A stretch of 64,000 nucleotides of DNA from Ichthyophis bannanicus (lineage: Eukaryota; Chordata; Amphibia; Gymnophiona; Ichthyophiidae), in the NCBI GenBank assembly GCA_033557465.1, contig CM066040.1:323038297-323102296 (forward strand). The letters are read 5' to 3'. Position numbers and translations under genes: made by a program. Under the pieces are notes generated by a model. It made no database searches. It saw only the letters and a program-made list of their open reading frames with translations, and was not told where the DNA came from. The number at the start of each line of letters is the position of its first letter. Position 1 is the first letter of the stretch. Of the stretch, positions 40,113-51,367 are shown piece after piece.

Positions 40113-42085
40113 GTGTTTAAGAACGTAAGAACATAAGAGATGCCATACTGGGTCAGACCAAGGTCCATCAAGCCCAATATCCTGTTTCCAACAGTGGCCA
40201 ATCTAGGTCATACGTACCTAGCAGTTTCCCCAAAAGACACAGGTTCCACAATGCTTGTACTGGGATCAAGCATTGATATCCTGGGTCCCTTTTAATAATG
40301 GTTTATGGACATTTCCTCCAGGAACTTGTCCAAACCTTTTTTAAACCCAGCTACACTAACAGCCTTTACTACATCCTCCGGTAACAAATTCCAGAGTTTG
40401 ATTACACGTTGAGTGAAAAAATATTTTCTTTTATTTGTCTTAAATAGTTTACCCTGTAGTTTCATTGCATGTCCCCTAGTCCTTCTATATTCTGATGACG
40501 TAAACAATCGATCTACGTTTACCCGTTCCACTCCATTCATTAATTTATAGACTTCTATCATAACTCCCCTCACCTGTCTCTTTCCCAGGTTAAAGAGCCC
40601 TAACCTTTTTAGCCTTTCTTCATAGGAGTATCCTTCCATCCCCTTTACCATTTTGGTGGCTCTTCTCTGAACCTTTTCTAATAACGCTATATCCTTTTTA
40701 AGATACGGCGACCAGAATTGCACACAATATTCAAGGTGCGGTCTCACCATGGAACGATATAGAGGCATTATAATATCTTTTGTTTTATTTTCCATTCCTT
40801 TCCTTAGAATGCTAGGTATTATATTTGCTCTCTTGGCCGCTGCTGCACACTGGGCCGAGGTTTTTAACATGTTATCCACGACGCCTAAATCTTTTTCCTG
40901 GGTGGTGGTTCCTAATGTGGAACCTTGCATCGTGTAACCATAGTTTGGGTTGTTCTTCCCTAGGTGCATAACTTTGCACTTGTCCACATTAAATTTCATC
41001 TGCCATTTTGATGCCCAGTCTTCCAATTTATCAAGATCCTCTTGCAATTTTCCACAATCCTCTTGGGTTTTAACAACTTTAAATAGTTTTGTGTCATCTG
41101 CAAATTTGATAACCTCACTCATTATTCCACTTTCCAGGTCATTTATGAATATGTCAAAAAGCAGTGGACCCAGCACAGATCCCTGGGGTACACCACTATT
41201 CACCTTTCTCCATTGGGAAAATTAGCCATTTAGCCCTACCCTCTGCTTTCTATCTTTAACCAGTTCCTGATCCACAGTAGTACACTGCCTCCAATCCCAT
41301 GACTCTTTAGTTTTGCCAAAAGTCTCTGATGAGGGACCTTGTCAGAGGCTTTGTGAAAGTCCAGATACACTATATCAACCGACTCACCTTTGTCCACCTG
41401 TTTATTCACACCTTCAAAAAAACATAACAGATTAGTAAGACAAGATCTTCCTTGTCTAAAGCCATGTTGGCTGTCTCCCATTAGGCCATGACTATCTACA
41501 TGCTGAGTAATTTTATTCTTTATGATGGTTTCTACCATTTTTTCCAGTACTGGCGTCAGGCTTACTGGTCTGTAGTTTCCCGGATCACCCCTGGACCCTT
41601 TTTCAAAATTGGTGTTACATTGGCGATCCTCCAATCTTCAGGTATTAGAGATGATTTTAATGATAGTTCACAGATTACTAATAGCAGGTCTGCAATCTCA
41701 TATTTCAGTTCTTTCAACACCCTTGGATGTATACCATCCGGCCCAGGTGATTTGCCACTCTTCAGTTTATCTGTTAGTTGTAATACATCTTCCCCAATTC
41801 CTTCAATTCTTCCACAGCTTTAAATACCACTTCATTCATGGTTAACATCCCTACATCTTTCTCAGTAAAGACCGAAGCAAAGAATTCATTCAGTCTCTCC
41901 GCTATTGTCTTGTCACCTCTTAGTGCCCCTTTATCATCTAATGGACCAACTGACTCTCTCACAGGTTTTTTGCTACGAATGTACTTGAAAAAGTCTTTAT
42001 TTGGCGTTTTTGCTTCTGCAGCAAGCTTCTTCTCAAATTCTCCCTTTGCCTGCCTTATCAATGCCTTGCATTTGACTTGCCAGTG
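40113..42085 (-). mobile_element. CR1 LINE copy 1, 5'-truncated
   Basis: The 3' end lies at 40113 (TTATGTTCTTACGTTC on the minus strand, the CR1-type octamer tail). Coding RT parts extend to about 42085, where the copy is truncated. RT fragments are described separately. Over the shared region it is the same subfamily as copy 2 at 43003-46660. Confidence 0.88.
40292..42085 (-). pseudogene. CR1 copy 1 reverse transcriptase, frameshifted
   Basis: Three pieces in N-to-C order. 42085-41774: KGEFEKKLAAEAKTPNKDFF, the linker before the RT. 41634-41236: GNYRPVSLTPVLEKMVE, QHGFRQGRSCLTNLL and DIVYLDFHKASDKVPH. 41203-40292: [20 protein letters not shown], the catalytic KFADDTKLF, then [29 protein letters not shown] and [16 protein letters not shown]. 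The last piece is open for 303 codons and contains both the PQG and FADD motifs. Frames break near 41220 and 41700, so the protein is dead. The endonuclease region is missing by 5' truncation. Confidence 0.88.
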
Positions 42086-42425
42086 CAAGATGGTCAGACA
42101 GTGAGAATAATATGATAGTGATTCTTATTGACCTATTCTTGGTGGTTGACCCATTAAACCACCAGTTATTTGCTCAGCAGGGATCAGTGGATGAGATTAT
42201 ATCTGGTTCAATGACCTCAGAGGGCTAGTATAGTATCGCCTGGGGCTCCAGAATCTTCTAGTCTCTATTTAATATATATATATATATATATATAAAATCA
42301 CTGAGGAATAAGACAAGCCAGGCTTTCCTACTGTAAGATCACCAATAATACATCGATACTTTGTCCACTATCTGGTGATGAAACAGGACATATAGGATGG
42401 TTGATTGAATGCTTACCAAATGTGC
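42086..42425. other. Gap between CR1 copies, left of the foldback
   Basis: Contains an (AT)n run at about 42273-42295; otherwise there is no recognisable feature. Confidence 0.5.
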
Positions 42426-42836
42426 CAGTCATCCATGGTTGTTGAAGCGTCCCTTCTTAGATGCAGACCATATAAACCACAACTGTTGGTCGCAAGCAAT
42501 GAATGCTGGTAAATTTCAACCATTCCAAACAATGTTGATGTCACCGATGTCCTATAGATTGGATACTCATCATTCATCACACGCTATGCTTTTGAAAAGG
42601 AGCTCGCTGGAAGAGGGTGAGCATTCAGAAATTTTGGAATCAATGGATGTCCTTTAGGAGCGTTGAGAGAGCTTTGGTGAGATGGCAAGCTCTAAACGCA
42701 GTGCTGTGTTCGCTCAGTGACATCAATATTATTTGGAGTCGTTGAGATTTACCAGCATTCATTGCTTGCGACCAGTAGTTGTGGCTTATATGGTCTGCGA
42801 CTAAGAAGGGGTGATTCAACAACCACTGATGACTGC
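42426..42836. repeat. Foldback structure of unknown family
   Basis: Left arm 42426-42544 and right arm 42717-42836 are reverse complements with scattered mismatches, separated by a 172-bp loop. Matching blocks include GCAGACCATATAA, GGTCGCAAGCAATGAATGCT and TTGATGTCAC with their complements. No target duplication and no coding capacity were seen. It could be two inverted copies of a short repeat (for example terminal repeats of a Penelope-like element) or a miniature foldback transposon. Confidence 0.7.
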
Positions 42837-43502
42837 ATGAAGGTTTTCAAGTTTGAACTCAAATGATACGTTTTATATTATAAGTTTCATAGGAGTTTTA
42901 AGTGTTTCACAATGGGTTGCGTTTTAACATGATTAGAGGTGTCTTGGGGCACTTGATAAATGATTAAAAGGAGAGCCTTTTATAAGAGGCTTGTTGGTAT
43001 CCTGTTTCTAACAGTGGCCCATCTAGGTCATACGTACCTAGCAGTTTCCCCAAAAGACATGGGTTCCTCAATGCTTGTATCTGGTCAAGCAGTGATATCC
43101 CGGGTCCCTTTTTAATAATGGTTTAAGGACCTTTCCTCCAGAAACTTGTCCAAACCTTTTTTAAACCCAGCTACACTAACAGCTTTTACTACATCCACCG
43201 GTAACAAATTCCAGAGTTTGATTACACGTTGAGTGAAAAAATATTTTCTGTTATTAGTCTTAAATAGGTTACCCTGAAGCTTCATTGCATGTCCTCTAGT
43301 CTTTTTATAAATCTGATGACGTAAACAATTGATCTGCCTTTATAAATTAATGAATGGAATGGAACGGGTAGACATCTTTCATGTCTCCCCTCAGCCGTGT
43401 CTTTTCAAGGTTGAAGAGCCCTAACCTTTTTAGCCTCTCTTCATAGGAGTATCATTCCATCCCCTTTGCCATTTTGGTGGCTCTTCTCTGTACCTTTTCT
43501 AA

Positions 43503-44291
43503 TTACGCTGTATCCTTTTTAAGATATGGTGAACAGAATTGCACACAATATTCAAGGTGCGGTTGCACCATGGAACAATACAGAGGCATTATAATATCCT
43601 TTGTTTTATTTTCCATTCCTTTCCTCATAATAACTAGCATTTTATTTGCTCTCTTGGCCGCCACTGCACACTGGGCAGTGGGTTTTAACATGTTGTCCAT
43701 GATGACGCCTAAATCTTTTTCCTGGGTGGTGGTTCCCAATGTGGAACCTGCATCATGTAACCATAGTTTGGGTTGTTCTTTCCTAGGTGCATAACTTTGC
43801 CCTTGTCCACATTAAATTTCATCTGCCAATTGGATGACCGGTTTTCCAATTTATCAAGGTCCTCTTGCAATTTTCCACAATCCTCTTGCATTTTAACAAC
43901 TTTAAATAGTTTTGTGTCATCTACAAATTTGATAACCACACTCGTGATTCCCTTTTCCAGGTCATTTATGAATATGTCAAAAAGCAGCGGACCCAGCACA
44001 GATACCTGAAGTACTCCACTATTCACTTTTTTCCATTGTGAAAATTGGTCATTTAGCCCTACCCTCTGCTTTCTATCTTTTAACCAGTTCCTGATCCACA
44101 ATAGTACACTGCCTCCTATCGCATGACTTTTTAGTTTTGCCAAAAGTCTCTGATGGACCTTTGTCAAAGGCTTTCTGAAAGTCCAGATACACTATATCAA
44201 CTGACTCACCTTTGTCTACCTGTTTATTCATATCCTCAAAAACAAAAATGTAACAGATTAGTAAGACAAGATCTTCCTTGTCTAAAGCCAT
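43503..44291 (-). pseudogene. CR1 copy 2 reverse transcriptase, frameshifted
   Basis: Pieces 44291-44073 (KGESVDIVYLDFQKAFDK), 44167-43709 ([42 protein letters not shown]) and 43739-43503 ([20 protein letters not shown]) are in different frames. The catalytic box reads FVDD instead of FADD. Sequence upstream to 45015 and downstream to 43003 continues the homology in broken frames. Confidence 0.85.
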
Positions 44292-45014
44292 GTTGGCTGT
44301 CTCCCATTAAGCCATGATTATCTATATGTTGAGTAATTTTGTTCTTTATGATGGTTTCTACCATTTTTCCTGGTACTGACGTCAGGCTCACCGGTCTGTA
44401 GTTTCCCGGATCACCCCGGTAGCTTTTTTAAAAACTGGCGTGACATTGGCCATCCTCCAATCTTCAGGCATTACAGATGATTTTAATGATCACAGATTAC
44501 TAATAACAGGTCTGCAATCTCATATTTCAGTTCTTTCAGCATGCTTGGATGTATACCATCCGGTCCAGGTGATTTGCTACTCTTCAGTTTGTCAAATAGT
44601 TGTAGTACTGTACATCTTCCCGGTGTATCAATATTTCTTTCAATTCTTCCGCATTATCACCTTTAAATACCACTTCAGTTATGGGTAACATCCCTACATC
44701 TTCCTCAGTAAAGTCTGAAGCAAAGAATTCGTTCAATCTCTCCACTATAGCCTTGTCCCCTCTTACTGCCCCTTTTACCTCTCTATCATCTAATGGTCCA
44801 ACCGACTCTGATACGTTTTTTACAATGAATGTACTTGAAAAAGTCTTTTATTACATGTTTTTGCTTCCACAGCAAGTTTCTTCTCAAATTCTCTCTTTGC
44901 CTGCCTTATCAATGCCTTGCATTTAACTTGAGAGTGCTTGTGCAGTTTCCCGTTTTCATCATTTGGCTCTTTTTTCCATTTCCTGAAAGATGCCTTTTTT
45001 GCAACAACAGCCTC

Positions 45015-45638
45015 TCAGACTTCACCTTTAAACCATGCTGGTAGTTTTTTGGACTTTCTTCCACTTTTCTTAAAGTGTGGAATACAGCTGGTCTGGGCTT
45101 CTAAGATAGTATTTTTAAACACCCAAGCTTGATGTAAGTCTTTGACCTTTGTCACTGCTCCTTTTAGTTTTTTTTTCTTAACTATTTTCCTCATTTTATT
45201 ATAGTCTCCCTTTTGAAAATTAAAAGGTTGTTCTGTGGATTCCCTTACCATCCCTCCTCCATTAATTAAATCAAACACGATCATGTTATGATCCCTATTG
45301 TGAAGTGGCCCCAACACCTTTATCTCTTGCACCAGATCTGGTGTTCCACTAAGGACTAAGTCCAAAATGACTTCCCCTCTGGTCAGTTCATGAACCAGCT
45401 GCTCCAAGAAGCAGTTATTTATTTCATCTAGAAACTTTATCTCCCTAGCTTGTCCTGCCGTGTCACTGACCCAGTCAGTACTGGGGTAATTGAAATTGTC
45501 CAATATTATTACTGTTCTGTAACTTTTGTTAGCTTCCCTGATTTCTTTGAGCCTTTCATCATCCATTTTCATTCTGGCTAGGCCGTTGATAGTACACCCC
45601 CACTGCTGCCGCCTTTCCCTTTTTATAAGGAATTTCAA
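45015..45638 (-). pseudogene. CR1 copy 2 endonuclease C-terminal part and linker
   Basis: An open 207-codon piece. It shows the end of the APE-type endonuclease: VIILDNFNYPSTDW (normally GDFNYP), DLVLSGTPDLV and LGPLHNRDHNMIVFDL, in which the usual SDH box reads RDH. The linker before the RT follows (KKKLKGAVTKVKDLHQAWV, IPHFKKSGRKSKKLP). Further upstream endonuclease sequence (to about 45900) is readable only in fragments. Confidence 0.82.
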
Positions 45639-46195
45639 TCCATAGAGATTCTACAGCGAATTTTGTTTCCTGAAAAATTTTAATCCTTTTGACTCAATGC
45701 CCTCTCTAACATAGCGCGCAACCCCTCCACCAATTTGATCAGCTCTATCATTACGATATAGTTTGTACCCAGGTAACAGTGTCCCACTGGTTGTCCTCCT
45801 TCCACCATGTTTCTGAGATACCAATCATATCTAACTTCTCATTTAGTGCTATATATTCTAACTCTCCCATCTCATTTTTCAGACTTCTATCATTTTGCAT
45901 ACATGCATTTTAGAGATTGTATTTTATTCATAATTAATCTGGTTGTCGGTAGGCAGGGGTAATTTGGAATCTTTAAGATCTGTCTGCTCTGTACTCAAGG
46001 GCATTTGGGCTACCTTTGTCTTTATTGGAACCTCTCTGCTGATGTGCCCTAATTTCTTTTTTTTGATAGTATCCTTCAAGGATACATTTTTCCGAACCAT
46101 GCGTTCTTGGACGACTGTCAGCTCTCCCCTGTTATCTAGTTTAAAAGCTGCCCTATCTCCTTTTTAAAGGTTAATGCCAGCAGCCTGGTTCCATC

Positions 46196-46594
46196 TCAGT
46201 TAAGGTGAAGCCCATACCTTTGGAAGAGCCCCTCCTTTCCCCAGAATGTTACCCAGTTCCTAACAAATCCAAGCCCCTCATCCTTGCACCACCGTCTCAT
46301 CCACGCATTGAGACTCCGGAGCTCTGCCTGCCTTTTGGGTCCTGCGCATGGAACTGGAAGCATTTCGGAGAACGCTACCCTGGAAGTTCTGGATTTCAAC
46401 TTCCTACTTAAAAGCCTTAATTTAGCCTCCAGAACCTCCCTACCATATTTTCCTATGTCATTGATACCGACATGTACCGAGACAGCAGACTCCTCCCCAG
46501 CACTATCTAAGACCTTGTCTAGGTGGCGCGTGAGGTCCGCTACCTTCGCACCAGGCAGGCATGTTACCAGGCGATCCTCATGTGCACCAGCCAC
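46196..46594 (-). CDS. CR1 copy 2 ORF1, SGNH/GDSL-type esterase domain (partial)
   Basis: An open frame of 132 codons. It carries GAKVADLTRHLDKVL, the block-III-like VSVHVGINDIGKYG (G-x-N-D), AELRSLNAWMRRWC and a C-terminal GLHLN. These are features of the esterase found in ORF1 of CR1-like retrotransposons. The usual Asp of the final D-x-x-H appears as Tyr (YGLHLN), so the Ser-Asp-His set is probably incomplete. The N-terminal nucleophile region is cut off or diverged near 46620-46660. Its role in retrotransposition is not settled. Confidence 0.72.
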   Translation of the reverse strand: MAGAHEDRLVTCLPGAKVADLTRHLDKVLDSAGEESAVSVHVGINDIGKYGREVLEAKLRLLSRKLKSRTSRVAFSEMLPVPCAGPKRQAELRSLNAWMRRWCKDEGLGFVRNWVTFWGKEGLFQRYGLHLN

Positions 46595-46660
46595 CCAGCT
46601 ATCTACATGCCTAATGATCGAATCACCAACTATAACGGCTGTCCTTCATATACCATGTTT

Positions 46661-46960
46661 CGCATTAGACTGGGGCTTTAGAATTGGGTTGGGCACTTGT
46701 TGGCTATATGGGCCTTTTTAACCTCACAACACACACATCCTGAGCATCCTCTTGTGCCAAGGAGGACACAAATCAATAACATTAAGGAAAATTGTGCCCC
46801 TCCATAGAGAGCAGTGTTTCAGAAGAATACCTGGCATAACGCAGGACCCAAAAGGGCATCGGACAGACACAGTGCTCCTCCGTAGAGAGCAGTGGAGCAT
46901 GGGACAGACACAGTGGATCCCTTTACAGCAACAAGAAAATATCAAAATAATCTGAACCAT
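46661..46960. other. Non-coding stretch with short direct repeats
   Basis: Two imperfect copies of CTCC(A/G)TAGAGAGCAGTG (near 46798 and 46876) and of GGACAGACACAGTG (near 46860 and 46901). No gene was recognised. Confidence 0.5.
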
Positions 46961-47146
46961 CTAATTCCTTAACAAATAGGGGTATCCTACATGGAGTGGC
47001 AGGATCACCCCTGGAGAAAGACATGGGGAGGGGGGGCCTGCATGGAGCGGCAGGTGTACCTACTCTTGGCATTGTACTGGGCAGACTAGATGGACCATAC
47101 TGGTCTTTATCTGCCGTCATTTACTATGTTACTATACCTTTCCTGT
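46961..47146 (+). repeat. CR1-type LINE 3' end
   Basis: Ends with TGGGCAGACTAGATGGACC and ATCTGCCGTCATTTACTATG plus a short TTACTAT run. This is the common 3' terminus of a CR1-like family in such genomes and is the only LINE piece here on the + strand. Confidence 0.65.
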
Positions 47147-47167
47147 CTTCTGGCTTAGGAACAACTT

Positions 47168-47330
47168 GTTCTCTGGGAAGAAGGAGGAAACGAGTCCTCG
47201 CATATGGGTGACATCGGCATCGACGGAGCCAGTGCAGAATCACTGCCCAGTTTTCAAAGAAAGCCCTTGGAAGTTAGGCTGCACATGCGTGGTCACCTTC
47301 CTGCCCAAAGGTGCTATCTTACCTCTGTCT
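47168..47330 (+). repeat. DIRS-G left inverted terminal repeat
   Basis: Inverted match to 58053-58200, for example CAAAGAAAGCCCTTGG against CCAAAGGCTTTCTTTG and CATGCGTGGTCACCTTCC against GGAAGGTGACCGTGCATG. Confidence 0.82.
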
Positions 47331-47484
47331 TTTTTCCGTGGAGCCCTGCAGACATCCTGTCTGTCGTCCCCGGTAAAAGTTGATTTTTTCTAACCCTCTT
47401 AGCATTTTCTTCCCCCTTTTTGCCAGTTGGTTCCTGTTCACCCTCTCACCGCCTGATTCCGCCCTTGCCTCGGTGTTGCATTTT

Positions 47485-47648
47485 ATCTCCAGGAACAAGC
47501 AGGAATGTGGTCCTCACATAAGGGTGACATCGGTACCGACGGAGCCTGCGCAGGAACGCTCCCCTGCATCCAATAGGAAAGCATTTGGGAGCATCCCACT
47601 GCACCTGTGTAGCTGCCTTTCCGCCTTTCCAGCTCTCCCTCCTCAGTT
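47485..47648 (+). repeat. DIRS-F left inverted terminal repeat
   Basis: Inverted match to 52672-52835, e.g. CCAGCTCTCCCTCCTCAGTT against AACTGAGGAGGGAGAGCTTG. Confidence 0.88.
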
Positions 47649-47901
47649 CTTCGTTTTCCACTGAGCCGACAGGGAGCAATTCCTGTTACCGCAGAAAATT
47701 CCTGGGGGGTGTTTCACATTTTTGGGTTCACAACTGCCTTCCTGTCGACGCTGGTACTGACCTCCGTCGCTACTTTCTTTCTTTAAAAAAAAAAAAATCT
47801 GTGAAGAAAAGTATTTCTTCTTTTCTTCATGTGCATCGACGCCATCTTAAACCTAGACCTTCCATTTTGTCACAGGCACGATGGAAAAACCATCTATTGA
47901 T

Positions 47902-47916
47902 TTTAAGAAATGTTCT
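47902..47916. repeat. Target-site duplication of the small L1, left copy
   Basis: TTTAAGAAATGTTCT, identical to 49489-49503. The poly-T tail of the minus-strand L1 begins right after it. Confidence 0.92.
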
Positions 47917-49488
47917 TTTTTTTTTTTTTTTGTATTAGTGTTTTTATTAATGCACATTCAATGAACATAACAGTACAGATCTGGAAAAACAATGTCCAAC
48001 AACCCCAGGTTACATCAAATAAGTGCCCCCACAGAACATTATGTGGACAACCTCTGATCCAGTCACAACCCAACCTCCTCTGATAACCTGGACCCATAAA
48101 ACAGCATGAGTGCATAATCTTAAACACTAACATATCCCAAGAAACCCTCCTGAAAGACATCCCAATAACAGTAACATAGAAATAAAACCTCCCCTCCCCC
48201 CTCCCTCACCTTCCTTCTCCCCCATCCTACCACCCCTCCCCACCACCCTCCGAGCCCCTCACCTCCCCTCCCCCCCTTCTCCTCCATGGAACCGTGCTCC
48301 CCCCACTATATTTAACACCAGCAACAACCCCCCTACCAAATCCTATATCCGAATCCTGAATCCCAATTGCAAACCTGTCCTTACCCCAATCAACCCTAGA
48401 GCATGATCCCCCCCCCCTCATGCACTCCCACTACATCAGCGTCTCCAGCCTCCATTGAATGAAGGGATGCCTTTTACGGTGATATCCATTCAGCTTATTA
48501 GTCAAGCGTGCCTGTAATTCTGCCAGTTGACAAATAAATACAACTCGCTTTAGCACTCGGTCCACTTCCGGACCGCCAGTGTCCTTCCACTTATAGGCTA
48601 TTTCCATCTGTACTGCGATGGAAAGCATCTTCAATAAATACTCCAATTCATGCCCTGACTCCCCCCATTCCCACAACAGTACCTGCTCCGGCCTTAACTT
48701 CCCCTTCCAGCCCAACATATTCCCTACCATGCTTTGCATCCATTGCCATATTCCTTGGACCACTGGACACTCCCACCACACATGTAGATATGTGCCCAGA
48801 GCCCCACACCCTTTCCAGAAATATGGATCCTTAGTCTTATCAATCTCAGCTAGTCGTTTTGGCATGATGTACATGCGATACAACATTTTATAGCAGTGCT
48901 GCACCGCCGCCGAACTGGACGCAATTTTAGTTTCTTCTTGAACAGACGCCCACCTTTCCTCATCCCAAGAACCACCCAGATCCCTCATCCACGCCACCTG
49001 ATACGCCGCATAAGCACCCCCCCTTTCCAATTCCCTATAGATCTGCGATACCAGACCCCGAGATTCCACCCCTCGAAGTAACACCCTTTCAAAAGGGGTT
49101 CGCATCGTTCCTCTTTCCGCCCCCTTCAAACTATTCTGCACAAAATGTGCTAATTGGCAGTAACCAAACCAATCCTCCTTCCCCAGGGCATATTGCTCCT
49201 GCAGGCGTTCAAAAGTAGACAGCTGGCCACTCTCCTTGAACAGCTGCCCCATCCACACCAAGCCCTTATCCTCCCATTTTTTATAGACCACGGCTCTCCC
49301 TCCCTCATGAAAGCCACTACACCGTCTAATTTTCTGAAGTTGGATAGCCACTCTAATCCCCACCAGATGTGCTTTCTCCCGTTTCCACACCTTTAGGGTA
49401 AGCTCTGTAAAGGGACTGAGCTTCGGCTCCTCCCCAGCCTTATCCCCCCTCCCCTGGCTGGTAGCCCACACGTGGTCTGCCAATGCAC
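47917..49488 (-). mobile_element. 5'-truncated L1 inserted in the DIRS-F gag gene
   Basis: A 1572-bp minus-strand insert. The + strand begins with a T run (47917-47931), the L1 poly-A tail, and the insert is flanked by the 15-bp duplication TTTAAGAAATGTTCT. The 3' UTR (47932-48430) is C-rich on the + strand and AATAAA is present just before the tail. It contains only the C-terminal part of ORF2. The protein differs clearly from the large L1 at 20296-37216, so it is another L1 subfamily. Confidence 0.92.
48431..49483 (-). pseudogene. Small L1, ORF2 C-terminal part (open)
   Basis: An open frame of 350 codons to the natural stop at 48431. It covers the region after the RT: HLVGIRVAIQLQKIRRCSG, WMGQLFKESGQLSTFERLQE, SRGLVSQIYRELERGGAYAA and CYKMLYRMYIMPKRLAEI. 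The L1 C-terminal motif region follows (CGALGTYLHVWWECP), with the H and last C of the zinc-knuckle-like motif visible. The frame is open but 5'-truncated, with no endonuclease or RT, so no activity is expected. The lack of stops suggests a fairly recent insertion. Confidence 0.87.
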
Positions 49489-49503
49489 TTTAAGAAATGT
49501 TCT
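49489..49503. repeat. Target-site duplication of the small L1, right copy
   Basis: TTTAAGAAATGTTCT, the same as 47902-47916; the DIRS-F gag frame resumes here. Confidence 0.92.
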
Positions 49504-50330
49504 AAATGTGGCGGTACCATCTCAGCCACAGACACCCATGACTGGTGTCTAAAATGCTTAGGTCCTGATCATCAGCTATCAGAATGTCCTCTCTGTAGAA
49601 AGATGACTAAGGCCTACAGAATCCAGCTGCAAAACTGGGCACTCTCTTTGCCTCTGACACCATTTCTTTAGCATCGATGTCATCGAGAGCTTCATCTTCC
49701 TCACAAGGATCTCAGGTATTGAAACCTAAGTCTTTATCGAAGGCTGGCTGCCCCCCCTCCTTCTATGCATTGAGATGCCTTGGGCCTTGCCCAGGAGGGG
49801 GACACACCGGCCAAACAACCCTGGCGGGAGGACCTTCCCTCCAAAGCCTTAGTGGGGTCCCAGGATGCTCCTGAGGCCACAACCTCCGGAGAGCTCCTGG
49901 TGCCATGCTTAGGGATCGTGGCCCAGAGTTCCAGTACCGATACCCAAGCATTGGTAAGCTTCATGGATCAATGTATCCTTGCCATCGAGCGGAGCTTAAC
50001 AGCCTTACTGGTGGTCTCGGTTCCAGTAGAACCCTTACAGTCGGTTCCGCAGGCATCTGTACCGGCTTTGGTACCGATACAACCTGCAGCAACGTTTTTT
50101 GCTGCTTTCCACGCTACCACCCACCTTGAATCTGTTTCCGGTACCGAGGTTCCGACCACACAGATTCCAGGTACCAGCTTCGACCAGTACAGAGTTAATA
50201 CGGAGCAGGAACACCCTGCCTGTCGATACTTCGAGTCTTCAGATTCCAATTCATTGGATGGTGAATCAGCTGATACTTGAGACATGCGAACTCTTCCGGA
50301 GGACCCATCTTTGTCCCCAAAACGCATGCC

Positions 50331-51367
50331 TCAAGAACTATCTTACTGCTCGAGAAATGCTACAACTTCTGGGTCATATGGCATCAATGGTACATGTAGT
50401 TCCATATGCAGTTTACACATGCGCACAGCCCAATAGTCACTGGCATCTCAGTGGTCTCAAACATCAGGTCTCCTGGGGGACAAGATAAGTCTCTACCCTT
50501 CTGATCTCGTCTCTCCAGTGGTGGCAATATCCAGAAAATCTCCTTGTAGGGTCACCTTTTCAGATGCCAGCACATCAGTGTATTCTGATGACGGATGCAT
50601 CCAGACTTGGCTGGGGAGCCCATCTTGGATCTCTCTCCACTCAAAGACTCTGGTCTCAGTAGGAGTCACAACTCCACATAAATCTGCTGGAGCGCAAAGC
50701 CATTCTCAATGCCCTCAAAGTCTTCCAGGACCATCTTCATTGTTGCAGAGTCCTAGTCCAAACCGACAATCAAGTAGCCATGTTCTACGTGAGCAAGCAA
50801 GGCAGAACAGGATCTTAGACCCTCTGCAGCGAGGCTCTATATCTCTGGTCCTTTGCCATACATCATTGCATTCACCTCCATGCGGTGTATCTCCCAGGCA
50901 AGCACAATGTCTTAGTGGACAGATTAAGTCGAATCCTTCTCCTCCACGAGTGGTCTCTTCATGTAGACAAAGGCTCTCACATTTTTCAGATCTGAGGGAC
51001 TCCAGAGATAGACCTGTTCGCAAATCCTCGGCATGCCAAGCTCCCTTGCTTCTATACCTGGACTCCTGCACTGGACAGCCAACAAGTGGATGCTTTTCAC
51101 CTCCACTGGGGTCAAGGCTTCCTGTATGCCTTCCCTTCCATTCCCCTAATTCCCAAGACTCACTTCAAACTCCAGAGGGACAGGGGCTTCATGATACTCA
51201 TAGCCCCATGCTGGCCACATCAACCATCATTCCCTCTCCTTCTACGTCTGTCTCAGGCTCAACTTATAGATCAGGGGTCTGCTTCAGATCTCTCTCAGGA
51301 GGAGGGGATGCTGCTCCATCCCAAACTGCAGTCTCTCTATCTCACAGTATGGCTGCTGAAGGCATAG
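50331..51367 (+). pseudogene. DIRS-F ORF2 remnant: RNase H and methyltransferase-like
   Basis: Begins at LTAREMLQLLGHMASMVHVV (about 50338-50400), the segment after the RT palm, so the catalytic YLDD is deleted. RNase H pieces are readable in changing frames (a TDASRLGWGAHL-like stretch near 50595, HINLLE near 50680, QTDNQVAMFYVSKQG near 50760). The methyltransferase-like part (PEIDLFANPRHAKLP near 51008, YAFPSIPLIPKTHF near 51127) ends with LTVWLLKA at 51367. Several stops and shifts are present. Confidence 0.82.

Larger units (their letters stand above)
43003..46660 (-). mobile_element. CR1 LINE copy 2, nearly full length, degraded
   Basis: On the minus strand it runs from an ORF1 esterase (46594-46196) through endonuclease sequence (about 45900-45015) and RT (44291-43503) to near the 3' end at 43003, where the last tens of bases are missing. 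Direct comparison with copy 1 shows the same text in the RT and 3' region. Confidence 0.88.
47881..50330 (+). pseudogene. DIRS-F ORF1, gag-like, split by an L1 and truncated
   Basis: Starts MEKPSIDFKKCS at 47881 and is interrupted at 47917. It resumes at 49489 with KKCSKCGGTISATDTHDWC and the intact CCHC knuckle CLKCLGPDHQLSEC. Stops and shifts follow (a stop at about 49671), then a 49780-50280 piece with STDTQALVSFMDQCILAIER and the Val/Pro linker. The frame ends at 50280. Homology to gag stops near 50330 at PSLSPKRM and jumps to the post-RT segment, marking a large deletion of the gag core and most of the RT. Confidence 0.85.

Noticed and set aside
42273..42295. (AT)n run as a regulatory or origin element
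   Set aside because: A plain dinucleotide microsatellite with no supporting context.
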